64,000 bases of DNA from NCBI GenBank assembly GCA_013364255.1, contig CP054936.1:620001-684000 (forward strand), written 5' to 3'. The translations under genes and the position numbers were made by a program. Below, one piece after another: positions 32,602 to 41,764 of this stretch. The notes beneath the pieces are model-generated. The model saw only the letters and a list, made by a program, of their open reading frames with translations, was not told the DNA's origin and ran no database searches. This DNA is from Streptomyces seoulensis (GTDB lineage: Bacteria > Actinomycetota > Actinomycetes > Streptomycetales > Streptomycetaceae). Within the stretch, counting starts at the first letter, position 1. Every line of letters starts with the position of its first letter.

Positions 32602-33453
32602 TCAGCCCCGGTGGGCCTCGGTGTCGCCGTTGACGGTGCGCAGCGTCAGCCGGTACCGGTGGTCCGTCGCACCGGCGGCCGGGACGTCCACGGTGGAGCG
32701 GCCGTTGACGGTTCGCGTGTCGATGGCGTAGGGCGGGGCGTCGGCCGGGAGGGTCACCCGCACGGAGCCGTTGCGGGACACGCCGTCGAGGGTGTCCGGC
32801 GAGGTCGTGCACAGCAGGTCGACGTCGCCGTTGACCGTCTCCGCGCCCACGCCGCGGGCGGCCAGACCGGTCGCGCGGACCGATCCGTTCCGGGTCACCA
32901 GGTGCTGGCGGGCTTCCTTCGCGCCCGAGTCCTGCACCGTGACGTCGCCGTTGACGGTGCTCAGGCTCAGCTCGCCCCGCACGTCGCTCACGTCGATCCC
33001 GGCGTTGCGGGCCCGCACGGTGAGGGTGACGCCGGCCGGCACGTGGACGAGCGGCATGCCGCCGCAGTTGTCCCTGGTCCGGTCGTCGCCCTGGTCGCAG
33101 GGCAGGTCGAGGGTGTGCGTGCCCGCGTCGCCGTCACCGTCCCAGTGGGCGAACGTCCCGTCCTCCACCGTCACGCTGTCGTCGTCCGTCCCGACGACCC
33201 GCACACCGCCCTCGGTGGTGATGACGAGACGGCTGCCGTGCGCGACGGCGGCCCTCTCGAACTCCCCGCCGCTCTCGCCGCGGGCGGCTCCGGGCAGCGG
33301 CCGGCCGTCGCGGTCGCCGTCGCTGTGGCCGCAGGCCGTCAGCGCGAGGAGCGCGACCACCAGCGAGCACCCGGCGGCGCGGGCCGCGCGGCCACCGCGG
33401 CGGGACTCCCGCTCCCGGCCCCGGCGGCTGGTTCTGCTCCACGATGAGGTCAT
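32602..33453 (-). CDS. DUF4097-type lipoprotein
   Basis: This 283-aa protein has an Arg-rich N-terminus, a hydrophobic stretch (VVALLALTAC) and a lipobox Cys near residue 41, so it is probably anchored to the outer face of the membrane. After a short linker, repeated STVNGDVTV / TVNGDVDLL / TVNGRSTVDV beta units identify a DUF4097 parallel beta-helix. A second protein of the family lies at 27196-28038, but the two are not closely similar and only this one is exported. The role is unknown. Confidence 0.85.
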   Translation of the reverse strand: MTSSWSRTSRRGRERESRRGGRAARAAGCSLVVALLALTACGHSDGDRDGRPLPGAARGESGGEFERAAVAHGSRLVITTEGGVRVVGTDDDSVTVEDGTFAHWDGDGDAGTHTLDLPCDQGDDRTRDNCGGMPLVHVPAGVTLTVRARNAGIDVSDVRGELSLSTVNGDVTVQDSGAKEARQHLVTRNGSVRATGLAARGVGAETVNGDVDLLCTTSPDTLDGVSRNGSVRVTLPADAPPYAIDTRTVNGRSTVDVPAAGATDHRYRLTLRTVNGDTEAHRG

Positions 33454-33851
33454 GGGATGCGTATGCCCGGGAGCGGCGAGTTAACCGAGGCGGCGGGTCC
33501 CCGACGGGGACGCGGGCCGGCGGTTCCCGGGCCTGCCGCGGCCGCGGATGGGCGGGATGGGGGAATCGGCCGCACTCGCCGCAGCCCTGACGGGCGGTCG
33601 CCTCCGCCTCCGCGCACGGGAGAACCCTCCCGTCATCCGTTGGAACGGACGTCATCGGCCTGGTCCGGTCGCGCCGGATCGAGCGGAGTGGTCGCATCGG
33701 CCCGTACCGCTACAAGGTCCACGGGACGGGCTGCCGCTTCGTCGGCCGTGACGGCGGGCGGCCTACTTCCGCCGGCCCGGGTTCCTCGGCCGCCGGGAGT
33801 AGGTCCCGCGCCTCAGGCGCGCCCCGGGGCCGCTGGCTAGGGTCGGTCCGC
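33454..33851. other. Gene-poor interval with two hairpins and a possible gene remnant
   Basis: This 398-bp stretch has no convincing complete gene. It contains a perfect hairpin GTCCCC-GAC-GGGGAC (33497-33511) and a palindrome CCGTT-GG-AACGG (33637-33648). Around 33690-33760 the plus strand reads GRIGPYRYKVHGTGCRFV, which looks like a fragment of a real protein but lacks a start, a reading frame of useful length and a conserved end. It is treated as a remnant at low confidence. Confidence 0.3.
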
Positions 33852-34313
33852 ATGGAGAGCACGGAAGGCGTCCGCCGCGCGACGGCGGAGCGCGTACGCG
33901 ACACCCGGGAACGGCTGGCCGTCGAGCGGGACATGTGGGTGGCGACGGCGCATCCTGAGCACGGGCCGCACCAGGTGCCGCTGTGGTTCGCGTGGGACGG
34001 GCGGGCGGTGTGGATGTGCACCGACGCCGCGTCCGTGACGGCGCGCAACGTCCGCGCGGAGCCGCGCGTGCGCCTGTCGCTGCCGGACACCTGTGACGTG
34101 GTGCTCCTCCAGGGCGAGGCGGAGTGCTTTCCGGACCAGGAGGCGCCCGCGGACGGCGCGCGGGCCCTCGCCGACACGTTCGGGTGGGACCCGCGCGGGG
34201 AGGAGGGCTCCTTCGTGTACGTGCGCGTGGTCCCGAGGACGGTGCGCGCCTGGCGCGGCGAGCGGGAACTGCGCGGGCGAGTCGTCATGCGCGACGGGGC
34301 GTGGCTGGCGTGA
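33852..34313 (+). CDS. Pyridoxamine 5'-phosphate oxidase/F420-binding-fold protein
   Basis: This 153-aa split-barrel protein has conserved strands PHQVPLWFAWDGRAVWMCT and ARNVRAEPRVRLSL, as in the PPOX/F420-dependent reductase superfamily of actinomycetes. Members reduce or bind flavin or F420; no catalytic assignment is possible by eye. The ATG at 33852 is used. Its 3' end overlaps the convergent gene 34285-34806 by 29 bp. Confidence 0.83.
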   Translation: MESTEGVRRATAERVRDTRERLAVERDMWVATAHPEHGPHQVPLWFAWDGRAVWMCTDAASVTARNVRAEPRVRLSLPDTCDVVLLQGEAECFPDQEAPADGARALADTFGWDPRGEEGSFVYVRVVPRTVRAWRGERELRGRVVMRDGAWLA

Positions 34314-34806
34314 CGACCGCCCTTCGCTGGTCCCGGCCGGTGGTCCTGGCGAGGTGGCGGACGCGCCGGGTGCGGCCGCGCTCGGCCAGGAGCCCGACCG
34401 CGTCGGCGTCGGCACGGGAGGCGGCGGCCACCTTGCGCTGGAGCCAGTCGGACGAGGCGAGCAGGGCGTCGGGACTCCAGGGCCGCTTCAGCACGATGGC
34501 GCGAAGGAGGGTCCACTCCGCCAGGCGGCGGGTCAGGAAGGGATGGTGGACGACCGCGAGCGCCATCGACTCCCGCCACGGTTCGTAGGCGGGTTCGAGG
34601 TGGAGGTGCTCGGCCCTCAGGTCCAGGTGCCGCACGACGGCGGACTGAGCCATCGTGCGGTCGGGATCGCGGAGGACGGCGCTGATCACCGACATCTCGT
34701 CGGCCGCCCCGGCCTCGGCGAGCCGCTTCAGGTGGGCGGCGAAGCGGCGGTGCTCGGCCGGCTCGTCGGACGGGGTCCCGTAGGGGTCCATCTCGTAGGG
34801 GTCCAT
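34285..34806 (-). CDS. Hypothetical helical protein (possible HEAT-like repeats)
   Basis: This 173-aa protein of unknown function is mostly helical (MSVISAVLRDPDRTMAQSAV, AVVHHPFLTRRLAEWTLLRA), with short alternating helices that recall HEAT-type repeats. No motif identifies an activity. The ATG at 34806 or 34791 (both in frame, reading MDPYEMDPYG) could start it. The C-terminus is Arg/Thr-rich and overlaps the convergent PPOX-fold gene, so its end is less certain. Codon usage is normal for the region. Confidence 0.65.
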   Translation of the reverse strand: MDPYEMDPYGTPSDEPAEHRRFAAHLKRLAEAGAADEMSVISAVLRDPDRTMAQSAVVRHLDLRAEHLHLEPAYEPWRESMALAVVHHPFLTRRLAEWTLLRAIVLKRPWSPDALLASSDWLQRKVAAASRADADAVGLLAERGRTRRVRHLARTTGRDQRRAVVTPATPRRA

Positions 34807-34974
34807 ACGGCATGTTCCCGCGCTCGGCCGGGACGCGGTAGCCGAAGCGGTGGCGGCGGGGGTCCGTGTGACGCTTCTGTGAAAGGGCGCGCGGACGCCC
34901 CTTCCGCCGGGCCGGCCTCGCGTCGCCGTTCCGTATTCTGGCGCCTGGAACCACTGGGGCAGCTAGGGGGCGCC

Positions 34975-37215
34975 GTGCCGCTGCACAAGAAAGACCCGAG
35001 GTCCGTCGGCGGCTACCGGCTCGTCGACCGGCTGGGGGCCGGCGGCATGGGCATGGTCTACCGGGGCAGATCGCGTTCCGGGCGCGAGGTCGCCGTCAAG
35101 GTCGTGCACGCCAAGTACGCCCAGGATCCCGTCTTCCGTGCCCGCTTCCGGCAGGAGGTCGACGCCGCGCGCCGGGTGAGCGGCGCCTTCACCGCCGCCG
35201 TGGTGGACGCCGACCCGGAAGCCGAATCGCCCTGGATGGCCACCCAGTACGTGCCCGGCCAGTCCCTCGCCGCCCGCATCCGCGACCAGGGCCCGCTGCG
35301 CGTCGCGGAGTTGCGGCCGCTGGCGCTGGGCCTGGCGGAGGCGCTGCGGGACATACACCGGGCCGGCGTGGTGCACCGCGACCTGAAACCGGCCAACGTG
35401 CTGATGGCCGAGGACGGCCCCCGGGTCATCGACTTCGGCATCTCCCGGGCGGCGGAGAGCCACCACACCCTCACCGAGACCGGGCAGGTGATCGGCACCC
35501 CGCCCTTCATGTCCCCGGAGCAGTTCACCGACGCCCGGACGGTCGGCCCGGCCTCGGACGTCTTCTCCCTCGGCGCGCTGCTCGTGTACTGCGTCACCGG
35601 ACGCGGCCCCTTCGACGCCGACAGCCCCTATCTGGCCGGCTACCGGGTGGTCCACAGTCCGCCCGTCCTCGACGGGGTGACCGGAGCCGTCCGCGCGGTG
35701 CTGGAGCGCTGCCTCGCCAAGGAGCCCGCCGACCGGCCCGTACCGGACGAACTGGCCCGGGAGTTCGCCGCGGCGCTGCCGGAGCCGTCGCCGGACGAAC
35801 CGGGGACGATGACGCTGCGGCTGCCCTCCGCGCGGCCGCCCGGCCACCCGCACCGCGCCGGCAGCGCCGTCGGCGCCGGGACCGCCACCCCCACCGCCGC
35901 AGGCCGTCGCGCCCGATGGCGCGCGCCGCGGACCGCGCCGGCCGTGTCCGGTGTGCTGGCCGTGGCCCTGGCCGGCTCCGCCCTGCTGGGCCTGCGCGGC
36001 GGCGCCGACACGACGCGGGCGGACACCCCGGCCGCCGCCGCCCGCTGGGCCGCCCTCCCGGCCGGCTGGAGGCCGTGGCAGACGACCGCGGCCGCGGCCG
36101 CGGAGAAGGGCGTGCGCGACGCGCCGGGGTACGAGGGGAACCGGGCGCCGGCCTGCGTGCCGGACGACGGCGCGCTCTACTGCGCCGGCAGCGCGCTCCT
36201 GCCGGAGCGGATCGACGCCACCACCGGACGCACCCTGTGGCGCTCCGGCATCGCGCCCGCCGGCGTCCCGGCCGCCCGCTACGTCACGACGCTGCTCGGG
36301 GTGCACGAGGGCGTGGTGCTCGTGGAGTTGACGGTCACCGACGAGGGCGGCATCGGACAGGCGCAGTCCGTCCTCGCGCTCGACGGCGCGAGCGGCGCCC
36401 GGCTCTGGTCCCATCCGGTACGCACCGACAGCCTGGGCTCGGTCTACGCCGCCGGGGTGCTCCTGACCCAGGAGGACGACGGCAGCGCGGTCACCGTCCG
36501 CTCGGCGCGCGACGGCGCCGTACGCCGCAGGATCCCCGTGCCGCCCGGGTACGACTGCCTGCCGCTCACCGCCGGGGACCGCCCGTACGTGGAGTGCATG
36601 ATCAAGACGGAGGGCTCGCACGCCACGAAGTTCCTCGTCGTCGAGCCCGGCGACGGCTCCGCGCGCACCCTGGACTCCCCGGCGCAGCAGCGGAGTTTCG
36701 TGGGTGTCCAGGACGGGCGGCTGCTCTTCGCCGAGACGGACGACCGCCCCGTGGTCAACGGCCCCGACCAGATCTACACCCGGATCGTGCGCGTCGATCC
36801 GCGCACCGGGGAGCGCGCGCTGACGCCGCTGCCGGAGCGGTACCGAGGGGGCACCCCGACCCTGGCGCACGGGACGCTCTACTTCGTCACCTCCAGCGGC
36901 CTGGTCACCGCCGTCTCACCCGGGACGGGAGCCCGGCGGTGGCAGACGCACACGACGCTGGAGACACCGGGGCAGGCGTCGGTGGACGGCGGCGGGCGCA
37001 CCGTGTACCTTGCCGGGGGCAGCGGCCGGGTGGCCGCCCTCGACACCGCGCGCGGCACCCTGCTGTGGGAGTCGTCGGCGCGTGCCGAGGTGCTGAACAC
37101 CGGGCTGCTGCCCACCGTGTGGTTCGACAAGGGCGCCCTGGTGCTGGCGGCCTCCGACGGCACCCTCTTCACCCTCGACCCGGCGCACCCCGGCCAGAAG
37201 CCCGTCACGGGGTGA
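34975..37215 (+). CDS. Transmembrane Ser/Thr protein kinase with PQQ-like extracellular propeller
   Basis: This 746-aa Hanks-type kinase has a Gly-rich loop GAGGMGMVYRG, Lys in AVKVV, catalytic loop HRDLKPAN (near 135), DFG and APE-equivalent SPEQ. A Pro/Arg-rich linker leads to a single transmembrane helix (about 321-343). The extracellular part carries repeats of ATTGRTLWRS / TGARRWQTH type, a PQQ/beta-propeller sensor. The GTG at 34975 lies 4 nt after AGGGGG. It likely senses an external ligand or cell-wall state and phosphorylates intracellular targets. No substrate gene is adjacent. Confidence 0.93.
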   Translation: MPLHKKDPRSVGGYRLVDRLGAGGMGMVYRGRSRSGREVAVKVVHAKYAQDPVFRARFRQEVDAARRVSGAFTAAVVDADPEAESPWMATQYVPGQSLAARIRDQGPLRVAELRPLALGLAEALRDIHRAGVVHRDLKPANVLMAEDGPRVIDFGISRAAESHHTLTETGQVIGTPPFMSPEQFTDARTVGPASDVFSLGALLVYCVTGRGPFDADSPYLAGYRVVHSPPVLDGVTGAVRAVLERCLAKEPADRPVPDELAREFAAALPEPSPDEPGTMTLRLPSARPPGHPHRAGSAVGAGTATPTAAGRRARWRAPRTAPAVSGVLAVALAGSALLGLRGGADTTRADTPAAAARWAALPAGWRPWQTTAAAAAEKGVRDAPGYEGNRAPACVPDDGALYCAGSALLPERIDATTGRTLWRSGIAPAGVPAARYVTTLLGVHEGVVLVELTVTDEGGIGQAQSVLALDGASGARLWSHPVRTDSLGSVYAAGVLLTQEDDGSAVTVRSARDGAVRRRIPVPPGYDCLPLTAGDRPYVECMIKTEGSHATKFLVVEPGDGSARTLDSPAQQRSFVGVQDGRLLFAETDDRPVVNGPDQIYTRIVRVDPRTGERALTPLPERYRGGTPTLAHGTLYFVTSSGLVTAVSPGTGARRWQTHTTLETPGQASVDGGGRTVYLAGGSGRVAALDTARGTLLWESSARAEVLNTGLLPTVWFDKGALVLAASDGTLFTLDPAHPGQKPVTG

Positions 37216-37270
37216 GCCGGGCGCGGTGTACGGGCGCCGTCGGGCGCCCATACCGCTGTCGCCGACGCGG

Positions 37271-39076
37271 CTACTTCACGACCGTGATCCGGTCGGCGGC
37301 CGGCGGCGCGATCGGGTGGGACGCCGACGAGGCGGCCGTCAGGTAGTCGTTGAACGCCTTCAGGTCGTCCGCGCCGACCACGGGGTTCTTCCCCTTGCCC
37401 AGCTCGGTGAAGCCGTCGCCGCCGCCCGCGAGGAAGGAGTTCATCGCGACCCGGTAGGTGGCGGCCGGGTCGATCGCCGCCCCGTTCAGCCGGATCGAGT
37501 CGGTGGCGACACGGGCCGCGCCCGACTTGGTGAGGTCCAGCGTGTAGGTGAGGCCCGCGGATATCTGGAGGATCTTCGGCGATGCCTCGTTCGGGCCGCT
37601 GACCTGCTGCTGGAGCGCGGTGATCAGTTGCGCGCCGGTGAGGTCCACCAGGTTCACCGTGTTGCTGAAGGGCTGGACCGTGAACGCCTCGCCGTACGTC
37701 ACGACGCCGTCGCCCTCGCCGCCGCTCGCCTTGTGGACGAGGTCGGAGCGGATGCCGCCGGGGTTCATCAGCGCCAGCGCGGCCTGGGGGTCCAGGGACT
37801 TGGCGTGCGCGAGCTGGGCGTCCGCGATCAGGTCGCCGAGCGGGGATTCGGGGGTGGTGGCCCCGCGTCCGTTGATGTCGCCGGAGATGTAGCCGACGGG
37901 CTTGCCGGCCACCGGCGCGGCCAGCGCGTTCCAGCGGGAGATCAGCGCCGTCATGTCGGCGGCCTTCGGCTGGGTGCGGCTCACCACGTGGTTGGCGGAG
38001 CGCACGCCGGTGCGGACGATGTCCCGGGTGCGGCGGTCGTAGGTCAGCGTGGTGTCGGTGTACAGCTTCCCGTACGAGGACGCGGAGGTGACCATGCGCG
38101 GCCGGCCCGACGGGTCCGGGATCGTGCACACGTATGCCTGGTGCGTGTGACCGGTGACCAGGGCGTCGACCTTGGGTGTGATGTGCCGGGCGATGTCGAC
38201 GATCGACCCGGAGACGCCGTCGCCGGCGCCCGGGGAGTCGCAGTCGTAGTCGTAGGACTGCGAGGCGGGCTGGCCGCCCTCGTGGATGAGCGCGACGATC
38301 GACTTCACACCCTGCTTGTCGAGGATGTCGGCGTACTTGTCGACGGTCTCGACCTCGTCGCGGAACTTCAGTCCCTTGACGCCCTCGGCGGTGACGATGT
38401 CCGGCGTGCCCTCCAGCGTCACGCCGATGAAGCCGATCTTCACGCCGTCGTGCTTCCACACCCAGTAGGGCTTGAGGATCGGCTTGCCGGTCTTCTCGTC
38501 GGTCACGTTGGCGGCGAGGTAGGGGTAGTCGGCGCCCTTGAAGGTGCGGCCGCGCTCGTAGCAGCCGTCCTTGGGGTGGCAGCCGCCGTTCTGCATGCGG
38601 GCGAGTTCGGTGGCGCCCTCGTCGAACTCGTGGTTGCCGACGCTCGTCACGTCCAGGTCGAGCTTGTTCATCGCCTCGACGGTCGGCTCGTCGTGGAACA
38701 GGCCCGACAGCAGCGGGCTCGCGCCGATCAGGTCGCCGGCCGCGGCCGTGACGCTGTACGGGTGCCCCTTGCGGGCCGTGCGCAGCGAGGTCGCGAGGTA
38801 CTCGACGCCACCCGCGTCGATCTTCTTCGCGGTGCCGTCCGGCGCGGTCTCGGTGACCTGGCCCGAGGAGCCGGCCGGCGGTTCGAGGTTTCCGTGGAAG
38901 TCGTTGAACGACAGCAGTTGGACGTCGACCGTGCGACCGCCGTGCCCGTGGTGGTGGGCCGCGGACACCCCCTTCGCCGGCGTGGCGGCGGCGGTCAGCG
39001 CACCGGCCGTGGCCAAGGCGGCGACGGCCCCGAGGACACGGTAGGCGCGCCGTATCGGCTTGGTCGGGTGGGTCAT
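37271..39076 (-). CDS. Secreted bifunctional metallophosphatase/5'-nucleotidase
   Basis: This 601-aa exported enzyme has a signal peptide (MTHPTKPIRRAYRVLGAVAA, cleavage near ATPAKG), then a metallophosphatase domain with metal ligands in FNDFHGNLEP, AGDLIGASP, GNHEFDEG and TGHTHQAYV. The C-terminal 5'-nucleotidase domain contains ALMNPGGIRSDL and YGEAFTVQPFSN. It should hydrolyse extracellular nucleotides to scavenge nucleoside and phosphate. No clear PHO-box direct repeat was seen upstream. The ATG at 39076 is used. Confidence 0.93.
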   Translation of the reverse strand: MTHPTKPIRRAYRVLGAVAALATAGALTAAATPAKGVSAAHHHGHGGRTVDVQLLSFNDFHGNLEPPAGSSGQVTETAPDGTAKKIDAGGVEYLATSLRTARKGHPYSVTAAAGDLIGASPLLSGLFHDEPTVEAMNKLDLDVTSVGNHEFDEGATELARMQNGGCHPKDGCYERGRTFKGADYPYLAANVTDEKTGKPILKPYWVWKHDGVKIGFIGVTLEGTPDIVTAEGVKGLKFRDEVETVDKYADILDKQGVKSIVALIHEGGQPASQSYDYDCDSPGAGDGVSGSIVDIARHITPKVDALVTGHTHQAYVCTIPDPSGRPRMVTSASSYGKLYTDTTLTYDRRTRDIVRTGVRSANHVVSRTQPKAADMTALISRWNALAAPVAGKPVGYISGDINGRGATTPESPLGDLIADAQLAHAKSLDPQAALALMNPGGIRSDLVHKASGGEGDGVVTYGEAFTVQPFSNTVNLVDLTGAQLITALQQQVSGPNEASPKILQISAGLTYTLDLTKSGAARVATDSIRLNGAAIDPAATYRVAMNSFLAGGGDGFTELGKGKNPVVGADDLKAFNDYLTAASSASHPIAPPAADRITVVK

Positions 39077-39549
39077 GAGGCTCCCTCGGTAGGAGTACGA
39101 AGCGGTTGAAGCTGTGCGAAGCCTATGATCAACGCGCGTAGCGTGGACAGGGGTCGGCGGGTCACGAGGAGGTTGCGCTCAGCTTGGGCCGGGCGCGCTT
39201 CCCGCCATGCGGACGTCGCTTGACGCGCCCCTTCCCGCGCTGGCAGCCTCCCCGGTCATGAGGCCGCCCGCCGATCACCACCGTGTCCGCACCGCGCTCG
39301 TGGAGCGGCGGCACGTCGATCTGTGCCGGCAGTCCAGCGCCCTGTGTCGCTGAGCCCGTAGGGCCGCCCCTCACCCAGAGGTGATTCCTCGACTCCCCAT
39401 CCGTGGGGGTCTTTTCGCGTACCGCATCCGCCGCTTCCCCCGCGCGCCCGGCGCCCTCGTGCCGCCGGGCGCCGCGTGGCGTGCGCGGTGGCGCGCCCCG
39501 CCCGCCGATCCGCGCCCTGTCACGGGCGCCGCCCGAGCAAGGACTTCGC
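39077..39549. other. Divergent regulatory interval containing a terminator-like hairpin
   Basis: This 473-bp stretch between the 5'-nucleotidase and sulfatase genes has no credible gene. Near the sulfatase side, CCCCA-TCCG-TGGGG (39395-39408) followed by G and TCTTTT (39409-39415) has the form of an intrinsic terminator with a short U-run. It points toward the sulfatase gene, so it could be an attenuator in its leader. Upstream sequence showed no recognised riboswitch. Confidence 0.4.
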
Positions 39550-40971
39550 ATGCCCGACACCTCACCCGTCTCCCGCCGTGCCTTCGGCGGCCTCGTCGGC
39601 GGCGGCGCGGTCACCGCCGTCGCCGGCGCCGTCGCGACGACGACTCCCGCGGCCGCCGTCCAGGACAGGGCCGAGCGGCCCTTCCGGGCCAAGCCCGGGA
39701 GGAGACCGGGACGGCGGCCCAACTTCCTGTTCATCCTCGGCGACGACCTGGGCTGGGCCGACCTCTCCTCCTACGGCGCCCCGCACATCCGCACCCCGAA
39801 CCTGGACCGGCTGGCCGCTCAGGGAGTGCGCTTCACCGACGCCTACTCCGGCTCGGCGACCTGCTCCCCCACCCGGTTCAGCCTCTACACCGGCCGCTAT
39901 CCGGGCCGTACCAAGGGCGGACTGGCCGAGCCCATCGGCAGCAGGACGCAGGGCCTGGACCCCCATCACCCCACGCTCGCCTCGCTGTTGAAGCGGGCCG
40001 GGTACGCGACCGCGCTGATCGGCAAGTGGCACTGCGGCTGGCTCCCGGACTACAGCCCCACCAAGTCCGGCTGGGACGAGTTCTTCGGCAACTTCGGCGG
40101 CGCGCTGGAGTACTTCTCGAAGCTGGGCCAGCTCGGCGACTACGACCTGTACGAGGGCGACGCCGCCTACCAGGACCTGCGCTACTACACCACCGTCCTG
40201 ACCGAGCGGGCCGTGGACTACGTGGGCCGCCGCCACGACAGGCCCTGGCTGCTGAACCTCAACTTCACCACCCCGCACTGGCCTTGGCTGACCGAGGACG
40301 ACGAGGAGACGGCCGCCGGGATCGCCGCGCGGATCCGCGCCGGGAACGTGCTCGGCGCCCTCCTGCACACCGACGGCGGCTCGGTGCAGAAGTACAAGGA
40401 GATGGTGGAGAGCCTGGACGCGTCGGTCGGCGAGGTGCTCGGCGCGCTGCGCCGCTCGGGGCAGGAGGAGAACACCGTCGTCGTCTTCGCCAGCGACAAC
40501 GGCGGCGAGCGCTTCTCCTACCAGTGGCCGCTCAGCGGCGGCAAGTCCGAGCTGCTGGAGGGCGGCATCCGGGTGCCGACCCTCCTGCGGTGGCCGGCCG
40601 CCGTCGACGGACGCCAGGTCAGTCACGAACCCGTCTACTCCCCCGACTGGACCGCCACCCTGCTGGAACTGGGCGGAGCGCGGCCGGACCCGGCCTACCC
40701 GCTGGACGGGCACAGTCTCGCCGGTTACCTGCTGCGCGGGGAGGACGTCCCCGAACGCGACCTGTTCTGGCGGGTGCGCGGCAACCGCGCGCTGCGGCGC
40801 GGCGACTGGAAGTACTTCCAGGACGCCGACGGCACGGACCACCTGTACGACCTCGCCGCGGACGCGCGCGAACAGGCCGACCTCGCCGGCGACCGGCCGG
40901 CCCTGCTCGCGGAGCTGAAGGCGGCCTGGGAGCGGATCGACCGCGGACTCCTGCCGTACTCGGCGGCCTGA
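39550..40971 (+). CDS. Tat-exported arylsulfatase-type sulfatase
   Basis: This 473-aa protein has an N-terminal twin-arginine signal (SRRAFGGLVGGGAVTAVAGA, cleavage near AAA). The sulfatase core has metal ligands in FILGDDLGW and the formylglycine site CSPTR (Cys105), matching the C-x-P-S/T-R rule that requires a sulfatase-maturase. ASDNGGERF supplies the second metal/His region. It should hydrolyse sulfate esters outside the cell. The ATG at 39550 follows AAGGA. No maturase gene is in the window. Confidence 0.93.
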   Translation: MPDTSPVSRRAFGGLVGGGAVTAVAGAVATTTPAAAVQDRAERPFRAKPGRRPGRRPNFLFILGDDLGWADLSSYGAPHIRTPNLDRLAAQGVRFTDAYSGSATCSPTRFSLYTGRYPGRTKGGLAEPIGSRTQGLDPHHPTLASLLKRAGYATALIGKWHCGWLPDYSPTKSGWDEFFGNFGGALEYFSKLGQLGDYDLYEGDAAYQDLRYYTTVLTERAVDYVGRRHDRPWLLNLNFTTPHWPWLTEDDEETAAGIAARIRAGNVLGALLHTDGGSVQKYKEMVESLDASVGEVLGALRRSGQEENTVVVFASDNGGERFSYQWPLSGGKSELLEGGIRVPTLLRWPAAVDGRQVSHEPVYSPDWTATLLELGGARPDPAYPLDGHSLAGYLLRGEDVPERDLFWRVRGNRALRRGDWKYFQDADGTDHLYDLAADAREQADLAGDRPALLAELKAAWERIDRGLLPYSAA

Positions 40972-41134
40972 CCGCACCGCGAGGCCGCCGCACCCCGGCG
41001 GCTGTTACAGGACGGGGACATACGCCGATGAACGCCCCGCCCCTCCCGTGCCATCCCTCTACATGACTGCATCAAACGGCATGTAGCTCACCTCAGGCAG
41101 GAAAAGGCACACTCGGCACGGAAGGAACATACCT

Positions 41135-41557
41135 GTGATGATCTCGAAGCGGCGCTCGCTGCGCACCGTCGTCGTCGGCGCTCTGGGAGCCGCGTCCCTC
41201 GCTCTCGCGGGCACCGCGACGGCCGCCACCGCGAGCACGCCCACCGCGTCGCCCGTCACCTCGGCGCACCCGGCCCAGGCCGCGAAGGCCGCCATCACCG
41301 CCACGCCCTCGACGACCTCGGTGCGGGCCTGGCAGCTGTTCCGGGTCACCGGCAGGACCACCGGCATCGCGGCCGGCGGCAAGGTGACCCTGCAGCAGAA
41401 GCAGCACGGCACGTGGGTCTCCCTGCCCGCGTCCGCCCCCGTGTCGCGCGGCGGCTCCTACTCGCTGGGCGTCAAGCTCGGCCTCAAGGGCAAGAACGAC
41501 CTGCGCATCGTCAACGGCGCGACGGCCTCCCCGGTCTTCCAGGTCACCGTGCGCTAG
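41135..41557 (+). CDS. Small secreted hypothetical protein
   Basis: This 140-aa protein has a signal peptide (residues 1-31, LGAASLALAGTATA), an Ala/Thr/Pro-rich linker and a C-terminal beta domain with VRAWQLFRVTGRTTGIAAGG and similar strands, perhaps an Ig-like or cell-wall-associated fold. No enzyme motif is seen. Start: GTG 41135 with GGAAGGA 8 nt upstream, or ATG 41138. It is probably extracellular and monocistronic; the hairpin downstream ends it. Confidence 0.75.
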   Translation: MMISKRRSLRTVVVGALGAASLALAGTATAATASTPTASPVTSAHPAQAAKAAITATPSTTSVRAWQLFRVTGRTTGIAAGGKVTLQQKQHGTWVSLPASAPVSRGGSYSLGVKLGLKGKNDLRIVNGATASPVFQVTVR

Positions 41558-41574
41558 CGGGCCCGTTCACCGGC

Positions 41575-41632
41575 CCCGCCCGGCCGCCTCACGCACCCGT
41601 CCGACGAAGGGGGCAGAGGCCGGCCGGGCGGG
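41575..41632 (+). terminator. Hairpin after the small secreted protein gene
   Basis: Twelve-bp perfect arms CCCGCCCGGCCG (41575-41586) and CGGCCGGGCGGG (41621-41632) enclose a 34-nt loop, 17 bp after the stop codon. Confidence 0.6.
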
Positions 41633-41648
41633 CGGTGTCCGCGCGCAC

Positions 41649-41764
41649 GGCTCACTCCACCCGGCGCACTCACCCCGCCCGGCGCACTCACCCCGCCCGG
41701 CGCATTCACGTCGTCAGGCGCACTCACGTCGTCAGGCGCACTCATGTCACCAGGCGCAGTGACG
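41649..41764. repeat. 18-bp tandem repeat at the 3' end of the NAD-kinase-like gene
   Basis: Full units occupy 41663-41680, 41681-41698, 41699-41716, 41717-41734 and 41735-41752, with partial units on both sides (consensus GGCGCACTCACSYCGYCA). On the minus strand the last full unit contains the final codons and stop of the NAD-kinase-like gene, so the array looks like repeated duplication of that gene end. The copies next to the gene have diverged most. Confidence 0.85.

Noticed and set aside
33548-33751. 67-codon open frame before the PPOX-fold gene
   Set aside because: No ribosome-binding site and random composition. A possible protein fragment nearby lies in another frame, so no gene was called.
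39340-39420. tRNA-like or riboswitch-like fold before the sulfatase
   Set aside because: No T-arm GTTCGA consensus, acceptor stem or known aptamer consensus could be found; only the short hairpin was kept.
41649-41764. CRISPR-like short repeat array
   Set aside because: The 18-bp units are directly contiguous without unique spacers and derive from a gene end, so it is a tandem repeat.
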